Assembly (NCBI GenBank): GCA_937929915.1
Contig: CALFUN010000019.1
Location: 1-64,000, forward strand
Origin: an uncultured Caulobacterales bacterium
Lineage (GTDB): Bacteria; Pseudomonadota; Alphaproteobacteria; Caulobacterales; Maricaulaceae
Direction: 5' to 3'
Length of the DNA stretch: 64,000 bases
Below, in pieces: positions 9,601 to 17,118 of this stretch. The notes beneath the pieces are model-generated. The model saw only the letters and a list, made by a program, of their open reading frames with translations. It ran no database searches and was not told the DNA's origin. The stretch's first letter is position 1, and each line of letters opens with the position of its first letter. The position numbers were made by a program, and so were the translations under genes.

Positions 9601-12600
9601 AGGTATAGAATTTTCAATACCGTCGAATACAGTTAAGGACAATATATAATTTCCGACGAGATCAGCCGTAAAAACTGGAGCAGCTGTTGAAGAGCTTGAT
9701 AATATCGCCGTCGAGCCTTGTGGGCTTTGTAAACTCCAAGAGTAGTTTAATGCATCCCCATCTGAATCAATAGAATTCTCACCACTAACTCGTATGATAT
9801 TACCAAGAAAACCGTCTGTATCGGCTGTAATTACAGCAATAGGTGCGCGATTTTGCGTTGTTATAATGACACTGTCAGCTTCACTATCTTGCACGCCATC
9901 ATTAACAATAAGGCTGAGTACATATTCACCTCTAACATCTGGTACAAATGTTGGATTAGCGGTTTCAAAGTCAGTTAGCGTCGTCTGACTTCCTTCGGGT
10001 CGATTTGTAAGAGACCAGTTATAGTTCAATGCGTCACCAGTAGGATGGAATGAGGCTGATCCATCTAGAATTACTTGCTGGCCAATAAATACAGATTGCC
10101 CTGAGCCTGCATCCGCAACAGGCACAACTCGCTCCAGCTCTAACGTAAATGTAACGGGCCACGAGTTGAGCTCACCATCGTTCACGACTAATTGTAAAAT
10201 ATAAATACCAACGAGATCAGGCGTCACCGAAACTATAGGGTTGCTTACTGTCGGCAAAGAAATGTCGCTACCCTGCGGCTTTGAAATTATTGCCCAATGA
10301 TAAGATAAAAGATCATTATTACCATCAAAAGATTGGTTCGCATCAAAATTTACTTCAGAACCTATGATTGGAACCTTAGAACCCAATTGAGCTATACGTG
10401 CAACAGGTCTCAAATTTCCTGTCGTAAGAACCGTTGTACTAAATGACGATGTCAGGCTTGGGTCAAGACCGTCAGTAACACCGAGCTGAACAAGTGCAAA
10501 ATTTGTTTCTGGTATTTCTGCCTCTACAGCAACACCTTCCCCTGTAAAGCTCGGCAATGCAACAGGGCCGCGCGCCAGCATACTATTAGCGACGACTGTT
10601 CCATGGACAATCGTACGGTTAACCAGGTGAGCGCGAGGCGCTAGGATGGTCCCATTAAACTGACGATCCAAGTATAAATCTGTAGCTTCATAAAAATTCC
10701 AGATAACTTTGCGTCTTAGGTCGTCATTGCCGACAGCCCCTACAAAATTACCTCTGTTAAAATCAATATCTTGTCCGCCAATATTAACAATAATACTTTC
10801 TGCGCCATTTGCATTGATTTCAATCTGTTGGACACGATCATTATTAAACAGTACATTTCCGTCTAAAAGTTCAAAAATTGCAACGCCGTTTGTATCAGGG
10901 TTTGCGTTCAAATGGGCAGGTCCGTTTTGCCCATTCGGGTTTGGAATATCAGCGATACTGTTACTCGGCAATGAGGCGAGCTGCGTAGATAAATTTATTA
11001 ACCCAGAACGCTCAGATGTAATATCAATATCCTCATCATTTATTAGTTGCCCGCCACCGTTGAGGTTCACATGTGTAGAGACTGCACCACCGTGTTGCAC
11101 ATTCCCGCCATTGTTAATATTTTTAGGCCCGCCAGTGATGTCACCGCCTACAATGACGGCGTCAATGTTTTGTCCTTGAGGAATTCGCGTTCCAAACGTT
11201 CCAGACGCCCCTAAAAGATCGCCTCCAATAAGAGCAGGGCCCCACGTATCAACATTTGTGTCCAAATCCTCAAACACAATAAGATTGTATTCGGCAAGTA
11301 AAGCAATTGTGGCTTCAGACTGTCTACGTAAGCGTTCTTGATCTTCAAGCGATTGAAAATCTATGCCTGTTGTAGCTCTGGATGAACCATCAAACACCCC
11401 ATCACCAGCAGATAAACCTAGTAAAGACCAATCATAAAGAATGTTAAAATTCGTTCCCTGGCTGCTCCTCGACATACCACCTTCAACGCTAGCTGTTTGA
11501 TTGTTAATCGCCCCATCAGCGCCTTCAATTGAGCTGCCACTTATCGCAACAGGAGAAATAAAATCTGAACTCAAAACAACAGTGTCATAATCCGTTTTGT
11601 TATGAGTATCAGTTACAGCTAATTGAATTACGTATAATTGGCCAGTATCGGGCGTAAAGCTAGTTATAGGGCCAGATACATTCTCTAACACAGAAGAACT
11701 CTCAGCGGGTTTTGACAATACTGACCATTTGTAAGTAAGCAAATCACCATTGATATCAGTGGATTGACTACCATCTAGTGTGACAGTTTGACCTAAAGTT
11801 ATTAACTGACTGCGTCCAGCATTTGCGACAGGCCCAATATTAAAATTTGGGTCACTTTCTGGACTCTGTGCGAGATTATCTGTTGGTGCAACGTAGACAT
11901 TTACGATATCAATAGAGCTTGCTCCATCTGAATCATCAACCTTGAGCTGAACCTCGAATTGTCCCGCAAGTTTCGGAATGAAAACAAAACGGCCATCCTC
12001 ATCTTCTAGCAATGTAGCCGCATCAGAGAAATTATCGACATCTGGTACATTCGGGCCTTGTGCATCAGATTGACATTGGGTTTCATAAATTACGCCGTCA
12101 ACACGTACGCCGCCCTTTTGTTGAAGAACTTGTAAGAAACGCGCTCCACCTGCAGGTACGGTAAAATCGTCATACCGCAAAACATTCGAATCGTAAGCTC
12201 CATAAACCGAACCACCTTCACCCACAGTTCCAAGGCTTGTGTAGGTTTCACCATCCGTAGATATAAGGATTTCTGCACGCGCCGATCTACTCCAAGCGGA
12301 GGATAAAACGATTTGAAGAATCTCACCTTCAGGGACCGAAACGGAAGCATTGCCAGTCAAATCCATGGTCACTGGGCCGAAATATGTTGTAGCACTTAAG
12401 TTTCCAGTCTCCACCGTCCCCTCAGCTAGCGGTACTCCAACTGCCAATTGCGGACTTTGTTGACCGCTAGTAGCGGAGACAGCATGGAAAACACCTTGGC
12501 TTTCCAATGTGTTTACAGGACATAACAAATTAATGGTCGTAGCCTCTTCGAGCTCATTAGGCTCATCACTCAAGAGAGAGTCAAAGGGTAAGTAAGATAA

Positions 12601-13146
12601 AATCGACCATTCAGCGGTCAATCTGTCTCCATTTGCATCATACGTACCCTGTGGATCGAATCTTACAGACTGCCCAAGTCTCGCGACGCGGTCTGCACCC
12701 CCCATGGCAACAGGAGGAATGTTACGCGTGGACAACAAAACTGTCTGCGCTGGTGAGCTTTTGCCATTTACATCTGCGACAATGAGTTCAACTCTATAAT
12801 CGCCATCAATATCTGGTAATAAGTCAGGTCGCGGTGTATTGGCATTATTTAACTCTGCGAGAGATCCATCAGGCTTTCGTATCAAAGTCCAATTATAGGA
12901 TAATGCAGCGCCTGCCGGAGAAATTGACCCAGTCCCATCCAGCGTAATGGCTGACCCCACCTCAATGACGCGCGCGTGACCAGGATTTGCGATCGGATTT
13001 TCGAACGCATAGCTTGGTAAAGCCTCATCACTCGCGTAAGCAAATATTCCCATTACTACTATTGTAATAAGCCCCAAAATACTTGCTAAAAAATAACGTT
13101 CTCTATTTTTAAAACCCAAGTAGTTCCCCTCACCCCTCTTAAGCAT
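3604..13146 (-). CDS. giant secreted Rhs/YD-repeat polymorphic toxin
   Basis: About 3180 residues. The ATG at 13146 is chosen over one 18 bases upstream because GGAGGGG sits directly before it. Order of parts: N-terminal signal anchor (about 15-40); PKD domains near 50-200; a choice-of-anchor-A-like domain near 570-870 between PKD repeats; further PKD repeats near 905-1200; an Ig-like domain; a carboxypeptidase-regulatory-like domain near 1300; a discoidin (F5/8C) domain near 1460-1560; NSPYGAGW entering the Rhs core; a laminin-B-like insert near 1840-2000; then many YD repeats to the core end (YRARNYDPSTGRF, DPSG, near 3040). A tail of about 145 residues follows, Cys-rich at its end (CDEEW, CERV, CARGL, ERCGG). 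There is no PAAR domain or VgrG, so Sec export to the surface is likely. Tail toxicity is inferred. Confidence 0.85.
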   Translation of the reverse strand: MLKRGEGNYLGFKNRERYFLASILGLITIVVMGIFAYASDEALPSYAFENPIANPGHARVIEVGSAITLDGTGSISPAGAALSYNWTLIRKPDGSLAELNNANTPRPDLLPDIDGDYRVELIVADVNGKSSPAQTVLLSTRNIPPVAMGGADRVARLGQSVRFDPQGTYDANGDRLTAEWSILSYLPFDSLLSDEPNELEEATTINLLCPVNTLESQGVFHAVSATSGQQSPQLAVGVPLAEGTVETGNLSATTYFGPVTMDLTGNASVSVPEGEILQIVLSSAWSRSARAEILISTDGETYTSLGTVGEGGSVYGAYDSNVLRYDDFTVPAGGARFLQVLQQKGGVRVDGVIYETQCQSDAQGPNVPDVDNFSDAATLLEDEDGRFVFIPKLAGQFEVQLKVDDSDGASSIDIVNVYVAPTDNLAQSPESDPNFNIGPVANAGRSQLITLGQTVTLDGSQSTDINGDLLTYKWSVLSKPAESSSVLENVSGPITSFTPDTGQLYVIQLAVTDTHNKTDYDTVVLSSDFISPVAISGSSIEGADGAINNQTASVEGGMSRSSQGTNFNILYDWSLLGLSAGDGVFDGSSRATTGIDFQSLEDQERLRRQSEATIALLAEYNLIVFEDLDTNVDTWGPALIGGDLLGASGTFGTRIPQGQNIDAVIVGGDITGGPKNINNGGNVQHGGAVSTHVNLNGGGQLINDEDIDITSERSGLINLSTQLASLPSNSIADIPNPNGQNGPAHLNANPDTNGVAIFELLDGNVLFNNDRVQQIEINANGAESIIVNIGGQDIDFNRGNFVGAVGNDDLRRKVIWNFYEATDLYLDRQFNGTILAPRAHLVNRTIVHGTVVANSMLARGPVALPSFTGEGVAVEAEIPETNFALVQLGVTDGLDPSLTSSFSTTVLTTGNLRPVARIAQLGSKVPIIGSEVNFDANQSFDGNNDLLSYHWAIISKPQGSDISLPTVSNPIVSVTPDLVGIYILQLVVNDGELNSWPVTFTLELERVVPVADAGSGQSVFIGQQVILDGSASFHPTGDALNYNWSLTNRPEGSQTTLTDFETANPTFVPDVRGEYVLSLIVNDGVQDSEADSVIITTQNRAPIAVITADTDGFLGNIIRVSGENSIDSDGDALNYSWSLQSPQGSTAILSSSSTAAPVFTADLVGNYILSLTVFDGIENSIPVTTSILITEANAPPVLAPIEDRTVDVGTNVSIQLKGSDVDGDTLTYRVTPFPLPAGASINQQTGLFNFTPQSRTPSFIELNFSVSDGVLLSSQSVTITVQSDDDNLTTSYSGRVIDGVSGEPVQGVSVSSRGSAFAITDMEGRFTLSNLSPGQVEIWIEPSNSQQRFVPIVFNVNLIESVNNQASSDIRLMPATAVETIQANTDVILESDNDFGVRVRIPAESIQENVGARYWRIFVNEIPNRAERTSIGEAVFSTGSGQDPIEFTASSTFRNDFSSAQAFDNNSSTAWAAGPRGGEGDWLAVDFGVGNSMPLNRLTLTAWNNNFAMQQMPTSFSIEYSDDANIWKPLSDFDTSVWAPNETRRFDVQGIAEGDIVSLAALGPEEALSLPPNIVPCQLFVLGPKTLRLNRAIEISVENYDNLSPGTNVDVWSFVDGRFRIIGTGEVDAAGRRISTQVENIVGGAPIAFAPRVHELKLADDQATEYFTNSFLGEGAYRTSHSLPSFGLLGRRETTGLIYNSRSADAVSLISADARFTELARPTTLQTSLEVSGNASDFNDFISVGDAEVINQTAIFSGQGLGAGVYPYRFLSTAQYDCTAVTATLNSTIAVSDESNSPYGAGWMIDGIQRLRVNDTGVSISQPDGSTLQFVPPIESFAEDFSDGFGGWGTINPSVGITFEPTGGNPGGYIEETDILARDLVYWTTPDGLVERLPEFIGGEFSYDLQQNNLTNAILNVEDDVVIETISGDRTLFFDFPNSLMPGTSWTRFRVLFTHDSGWAIRRANGTVDRSPTEAEFAEILGQASVFRFRAEHRSGNDVVGLDNAAFGPQSFDLGNGRRISATFESVNGDFSTLTSNEAGGFERRYPDGTSLTFDARGLQTSMIDRNGNETRYVYDSSDRVSEIIDPEGLTTRFAYIGRNLSSITDPSGRESLFAYDDTGALIRIENPEGEVKTFDYDDNQRLIRETDRRGLTTTHNYGPTGDYSGAELPDGTNVSLGVAKSLGLESLGTIDTPREPLSPDERLNNYIDGRGNEFSMRLNEFGAPIMQTDAIGRVTTYERDMNNLVVATVMPSSVTDSGAIRTELEYDDNGYVIRKIEAVGTPLEREEIYEYEPQFSRLIRSVDADGFEIIMEHDANGNMIRMVDPLRGEEIYTYNSQGLKTSGTDKNGNLTRYSYDSFGRLETITDPSDVTTRLILSPEGNILIEIEAVGTDEERRTTIGYDSLNRKIIETAADGGNTRYVYNGNDDIVSITDPTNIVETRSYDSRDRLEIINDPARGATVMEYDPDNNIIRMTDAIGDTTEFEYDAVNRMLSSVDARGQLRAFAYDLRDNITAITDARANITFVTYDELDRPISRTNPNQETWTFGYDLRDNRVRATKPDGVVISVAYDGLSRMTGLVSTASVNGGAVTRAYSYDPYDNLLAANDTLDGASGAELEYTYDQENRTSSVSTSNLFEAGTLNNVHTISYDALDRRAQMMDSFGGTTAYAYDPVDRLTVITTPQNDNFETNYDLAGRVLGRIAPNVTQMIRQYELATGRLASQVHDSAGLAFNDFDYSYTDRGNISNIDERGEVVRTKAYSYDELERLTEVSAPSNPDQNEAYELDSEGNRLSSQLSDDHQTDPANRLTSDDVYTYIYDLNGNLTAKRAKAGAPSGMPDWDYGYDALDQLITVARNGLPVERYRYDAFGRRSLIETANDNDGSFDRLGIVNDGSDRTIDVVQGILGASQILRRYTHGGNVDEPLQVETFDGAGLFDTRYTYHADHLGSIRFLTDAAGNVVNAYDYDSYGRPVAELEAFEQPFRFTGREWDAASELYHYRARNYDPSTGRFIQEDPICFKSGDLNVYRYVENNPIKYIDPSGLVAAISAGTQNQQAVDPKRIAALTKIACEITRSFTSLASIISGAGTGEFQGIVPGGACIGEAVFTPIVQSRPVIVTRQGVRNPDKDDDDGCDEEWAEAYEQCERVMNNPDAPNVTGGYSSLRECARGLVSERCGGNYYER

Positions 13147-13226
13147 ATCCCCTCCGCAAATCATTAATACGCAATGGTTATTTCAGGTTGCAAAATAAAA
13201 CAAATAAAAAATATAAATATTTCGAT

Positions 13227-14302
13227 TGTCCTTGCCCCTTAAAACTGGACCATCTTTTAGTTAGTAATTTGATGGAACGGAATTAGGTTATACCGCAAGG
13301 GTAGGCTTCGCTCTGTCGAGGACATGAAGCCGCCGCGCGAAGCGAAGAGAGACGGTATAATGCGGATGAGGATGTTATTCGGCTGTTGCGTCAGATTGCA
13401 CCCAAGGGCATAATAAAAGTTGAGACGACCTCTGGCGCAAGTGTACCAGAGGCTTGTCGATCGGCTGGTGGTGAGCGGCGCACTTGTCATGTTATTGGGA
13501 TTACACGGAGCAGCTTCCGGTATCAGTCAGCGTCTAAAGATGACGAATAGGAGCTTCGTCTAGCTTTAATCAGGCTAGCAAAGAAGTATGGGCGCTATGG
13601 CTACCGTAAGATAGCGGCTCTTCTGCGCATAGAAGGCTGGTCGGTCAATCATATATGAGGGACCGTGGCCCCAGCGGGGCCACGTAAGCCCAATTGGGTT
13701 GAACGCATATGGCGTGAGGAAGGTCTACAGCTTCCCAAGCGCCACAAGAAACGTAGGCGGCTCTATCACAAGGATAGTTCTGTCATACGTCTGCAGCCAC
13801 TTCACCAAAACCATATATGGAGCGTCGACTTTGTTACGACAAGCTGAGCTCCGTACGACCATACAAAATACTGACTGTGCTGGATGAATATACGCGCCGC
13901 GCCTTATGCGTTGAGGCGCTGCCCAAGATGGGCTCGGCAGACGTGTTGGAAGCGCTGTACGGGCTTCTCCTTAAACACGGAAAGCCAGACTATATAAGGT
14001 CTGATAATGGCTCCGAGTTCATTACAGCCGCTCTCCAGCTCTGGCTACGCAAGGTCGGCATCAAGCCGATACAGATCTATCCAGAGTCGCCCTGGGAGAA
14101 CGGCTACAATGAACGTATCAATAATACTTTACGAAATGAAGTTCTAAATACAGAATAGTTCACATCCATCAAACAGGCCTAAGCTGTCATCAATATGTGG
14201 CTAAAAGAGTACAATCATATCAGACCGCATCAGTCCTTGAACATGCGCCCGCCAATTCCAAAAACCTTACATCAAACTGGTACATGAAATGGGGGCTGGA
14301 CA
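13227..14302 (+). mobile_element. decayed IS3-family insertion sequence
   Basis: The ends are TGTCCTTGCCCC and GGGGGCTGGACA, imperfect inverted repeats sharing TGTCC and GCCCC. Inside are pieces of orfB in several frames: KYGRYGYRKIAALLRIEGW, VERIWREEGLQLP, WSVDF (first Asp), DNGSEF (second Asp), PWENGYNE (catalytic Glu) and a RPHQSLNM-type end. A TAG, a short palindromic insertion at 13664-13684, a frameshift after WSVDFVTT and a stop after RNEVLNTE break the gene. orfA is not recognisable and the element is shorter than usual. It sits just upstream of the rhs promoter region. Confidence 0.85.
13664..13684. repeat. perfect 9-bp inverted repeat inserted in the dead transposase
   Basis: CGTGGCCCC, a 3-base AGC loop, and GGGGCCACG. 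It interrupts the orfB reading frame between SVNH and VERIW, where related transposases have only a couple of residues, so some 40 bases appear to have been inserted. It is much more GC-rich than its surroundings. It could be a REP-like or MITE-like insertion. Confidence 0.55.
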
Positions 14303-14505
14303 GTGAGACAATTAATTTTGACGGTTTTGAAATATTCCACTGCACTGTGAACCTCTAGAATGTTTCACAATTGTTCTTTTTTCTATGACGTATTTGCACA
14401 GCCATGAGGGCATTACCTCTATTACTGTTGATAATCAATTTAGCTCTAATTCTTGGTTAAAATTTTCATTATTACGATTGATTGTGATAATGATAGTTCC
14501 CGAGT

Positions 14506-14982
14506 TTAAGTATTTATTTGGTTATTAATGGCTGATACAGATGTTATTGTTTCATTGCCAAAATGAGTGATCTTATCCCCCTCTAACAACCCGAAGTCTT
14601 GCAGGGATAATGTTGACCTCTTTTCTGATACAGTCAGATATTTAAGTCCATTATCTTGAGTGTCGTAAATAGGCGTAAGAATCATATGGCTTAAAGCAAT
14701 GTCATCTGGAAATGTTATATTTTCAAATAACATTACTTTGGTTGCATTTGGCTTTATAGTTTTGACTACCGAGACGGGAGATAGGCTGGGTTCAGAAACG
14801 GCTGTGTCCTGCTTTACTTCATTTTCTGTAGTTTCTTCCAATTCATCTTCCAGAGAAATTCGTTTAGGATTACTCGGCATAGCCGGATTGTTATCAGTGT
14901 GTGAATTGAGGAATTTTAAACTTCCAAGTAACAAGGCCGTTGAAAGAACAATCAAAATTGCAGTAAGTTTTGTGCTTTTCAT
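14506..14982 (-). CDS. membrane-anchored PDZ-like protein (possible GspC-type)
   Basis: 158 residues: an N-terminal membrane anchor (residues 6-26), an acidic linker (about 40-70), then a beta-rich segment ending in FGLLEGDKITHFGNETITS. That ending matches the GL-x-xGD-x-I-x-x-x-G-x-x-(I/L)-x-(S/D) signature of PDZ domains such as the GspC C-terminus. The protein ends soon after this motif, so the PDZ domain may be truncated. It lies 50 bases downstream of a broken S1 protease on the same strand, a sensible partner for a periplasmic substrate-handling protein. The GspC link is tentative; no other type II secretion gene is near. Confidence 0.45.
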   Translation of the reverse strand: MKSTKLTAILIVLSTALLLGSLKFLNSHTDNNPAMPSNPKRISLEDELEETTENEVKQDTAVSEPSLSPVSVVKTIKPNATKVMLFENITFPDDIALSHMILTPIYDTQDNGLKYLTVSEKRSTLSLQDFGLLEGDKITHFGNETITSVSAINNQINT

Positions 14983-15032
14983 TACAAAAATATTAGAAAG
15001 GATTATCTCTTCCTAGTTTCTCAGGTTGCCAA

Positions 15033-15669
15033 TTATGAACAAAGGAATGGAAATTCATCACAAAGCCCAAAACTGCCGGGCTGCCTTAAAACTTGAATAT
15101 TAAGATTTGAAAATCGGTCTACAGATGTGAACAATAGTGATCCATTAAGAGATGCGCGGTAGCCTACAATTGTTCCAATTGCTGAAAGCCCAATATCGCC
15201 CTGAAACTCAAAATCAAAGACAGGTCCCCCGCTATCGCCTACATCTGTCCAATCTGTAGGAGTTGTGGCATTGGGAAGTATAGTTGGCTGTTCCACTTAT
15301 GAGTCCTTGATAGTTTCCGCATTGCAGTTGGTTAGTAGTTCTTCCAATGGCGCATATAAAGTCTCCAATACCTAAAAGAGATTGAAGTGTTGTATCATAA
15401 ACGGGTAAAAATGTTCCTCGTACAACATTAGTCAAGCTAACTTCTGCGTCATAACGCTCATTTGCTCTAATCATCCATTGAAGGTCGGTCTGTGGAAAAG
15501 GGATAGAGGTTTGTGAAAATGGGTCTGACTCTGCCTGAAGTGTATGTGACCGACCATTAACTCTTATGCCTTGATTAAGGCAGTGACCGGCAGTTGTTAC
15601 TCCTTTTATCCCGTGGCTGTGTGAAAACGATATTTTGTGGTATAGTTGTCCGACGTCATCGCCTATGTC
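15033..15669 (-). pseudogene. frameshifted trypsin-like (S1) serine protease
   Basis: The catalytic triad can be read across two frames. GVTTAGHCLN gives the histidine, FPQTDLQWMI the likely aspartate, and DVGDSGGPVFDF the nucleophilic serine with its oxyanion loop. After CGNYQGLI the frame breaks: one extra base near 15297 shifts into VEQPTILPN. Upstream the frame closes at a TGA before DIGDDVGQL, and no start or signal peptide is present, so the 5' end is also lost. The TAGHC/GDSGGP spacing fits streptogrisin-like extracellular proteases. A single sequencing error could explain the frameshift but not the missing N-terminus. Confidence 0.7.
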
Positions 15670-15745
15670 TCAGATTTAAGTCTAGGCTAAGAAAGGCTTT
15701 TCGCTCATCTTGTATCTCATGGAGAGAATGATGAGACCAAATAAA

Positions 15746-16015
15746 TCAACGCATGGCGAGCGCATCGTTAGCTTCCGTAACAGCTTCACTCGTAGACGCT
15801 TTCCCATCTTTCCTTATACCGCCCCACCCAACATACATCTGCGAATGTGTTTTCTTGTGCGCAACTGGATGAATACAAATTGCTATGGCGTCTTCGTGAG
15901 AGACTGGATTGCCTTTGACCCCAGGAAAACGACTCATCAGATCGGGACGAACGTGATGAGCATCCCCATTACAGCCCTCTTTTATATCTTTATAAGAGCC
16001 AATCGGATTGGGCAA
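15746..16015 (-). pseudogene. second, truncated copy of the HNH-type effector nuclease
   Basis: About 80 residues nearly identical to the middle of the nuclease encoded at 17115-17711, covering GDAHHVRPDLMSRFPG, AIAICIHPVAHKKTH and YVGWGGIRKDGKAS. The nucleotide sequences of the two copies are also very close. The N-terminal 75 residues and the C-terminal tail are missing. The frame runs back into the 3' end of the immunity gene without a convincing start (TTG at best). It is a duplicated or displaced nuclease tip, and no immunity gene follows it directly. Confidence 0.7.
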
Positions 16016-16023
16016 TAGCCCTC

Positions 16024-17118
16024 TTATTTCACCCCTTTAAAGTCGCGCTCTAATATCTCTGGCGGAATAGGAATATGCGTCCACTCATCCTCTCCGTCCC
16101 AAATATAAATGCCGTGATTATAGTCGACATAGACCATCTCATCGCCAAAGGCTTGAATTTTCAGCGGTAAAGGCGCGCCCTTTTTCTTACCTAAATTGGG
16201 TTTGATGGGAACCGTCTCACCGTGGAAAGACTCCTCATAAGGGATGAATTCAACCAAACCGTCACGGGTCCCAAGAATATAACGCTCCCCAAACTTGCAG
16301 ATTGAAACTATGCCTTCATCCGTTTCGCCGACCTCATCAAAGCCGTCTTTGGCATTGCCCATAAGAAGTAAGCCGTCGGCTGTGCCAATCCATACCTTAT
16401 CAGCTGATTCAATAAAACAGGCCTCTATGACAACTTCGGGAACGCCGACATCTTCCCATTCACTTCCGTCCCAGTGAAAGCAACACCCTTCATCTTCGGG
16501 AAGTGGGGCGAAATAGATTTTTTCAGCAGCGGCAATTGCGGCTTCATCTCCAGATTCTAGAGCCCGTACATAAGCCATGTGCTCACGCCCTCTCTTAGCT
16601 GAGTCTCTTTTAGGCACAGACTCGCCAAAGATATAAATTGACTCAGTACTTTGCCCATTAATTAAATAAAAGTGCAATAATCCTGACCCTATATTCTCTC
16701 CAAATTCGTCTGAATTTAATAACGTCCAATCGTCATCGCCCAGACGCTTGAAAAGCTGTTGATTATATCCTACTGCATAGAGCGTTCCACCCGCATTTGT
16801 CATATCCATGATATAGCCCCGCCCTTTGGCATGAGGCGCATCAAGACCCGCACCTTTGATGATTTCCTGAGACATAGCCTTATCCTCAGAAAAGAAAAAT
16901 ACCTTGCCTTCATTGCCGAGCGCAGTCATATCCGTAGCGCTTATTTGGCAAAGCGCATTGACGTTGGTCGAAATATCTTCACGCGTCCATGGCGGGCTTT
17001 GTTCGTTATTATAGCGCAATATAATCGTATTTGGATTTTCCTCATTATGGGCATGCAAGGCCAAATAGAATTGGTTCGACGAAACAATACAAGTCGCGCG
17101 AATTTTATTATCTGTCAT
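16024..17118 (-). CDS. beta-propeller-like protein, putative immunity to the nuclease effector
   Basis: 364 residues without a signal peptide. Several repeated blades are visible, with the pattern (hydrophobic)-W-x-G/D-G-L: DKVWIGTADGLLLMG, GERYILGTRDGLVEFI, GIYIWDGEDEWTHI, GCCFHWDGSEWEDVG. This suggests a six- or seven-bladed propeller. Its ATG overlaps the stop of the nuclease gene (ATGA), so the two are made together, as expected for an effector and its cytosolic inhibitor. Propeller immunity proteins are known for some T6SS effectors; the assignment rests on context and repeats. Confidence 0.65.
   Translation of the reverse strand: MTDNKIRATCIVSSNQFYLALHAHNEENPNTIILRYNNEQSPPWTREDISTNVNALCQISATDMTALGNEGKVFFFSEDKAMSQEIIKGAGLDAPHAKGRGYIMDMTNAGGTLYAVGYNQQLFKRLGDDDWTLLNSDEFGENIGSGLLHFYLINGQSTESIYIFGESVPKRDSAKRGREHMAYVRALESGDEAAIAAAEKIYFAPLPEDEGCCFHWDGSEWEDVGVPEVVIEACFIESADKVWIGTADGLLLMGNAKDGFDEVGETDEGIVSICKFGERYILGTRDGLVEFIPYEESFHGETVPIKPNLGKKKGAPLPLKIQAFGDEMVYVDYNHGIYIWDGEDEWTHIPIPPEILERDFKGVK

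Noticed and set aside
10709-11179. 156-residue plus-strand reading frame inside rhs
   Set aside because: Antisense shadow of the choice-of-anchor-A-like region of the Rhs protein; no start signal or family features.
13664-13684. palindrome as a transcription terminator
   Set aside because: Perfect GC-rich stem but no T-run on either side, and it interrupts a transposase frame, so an insertion is more likely.
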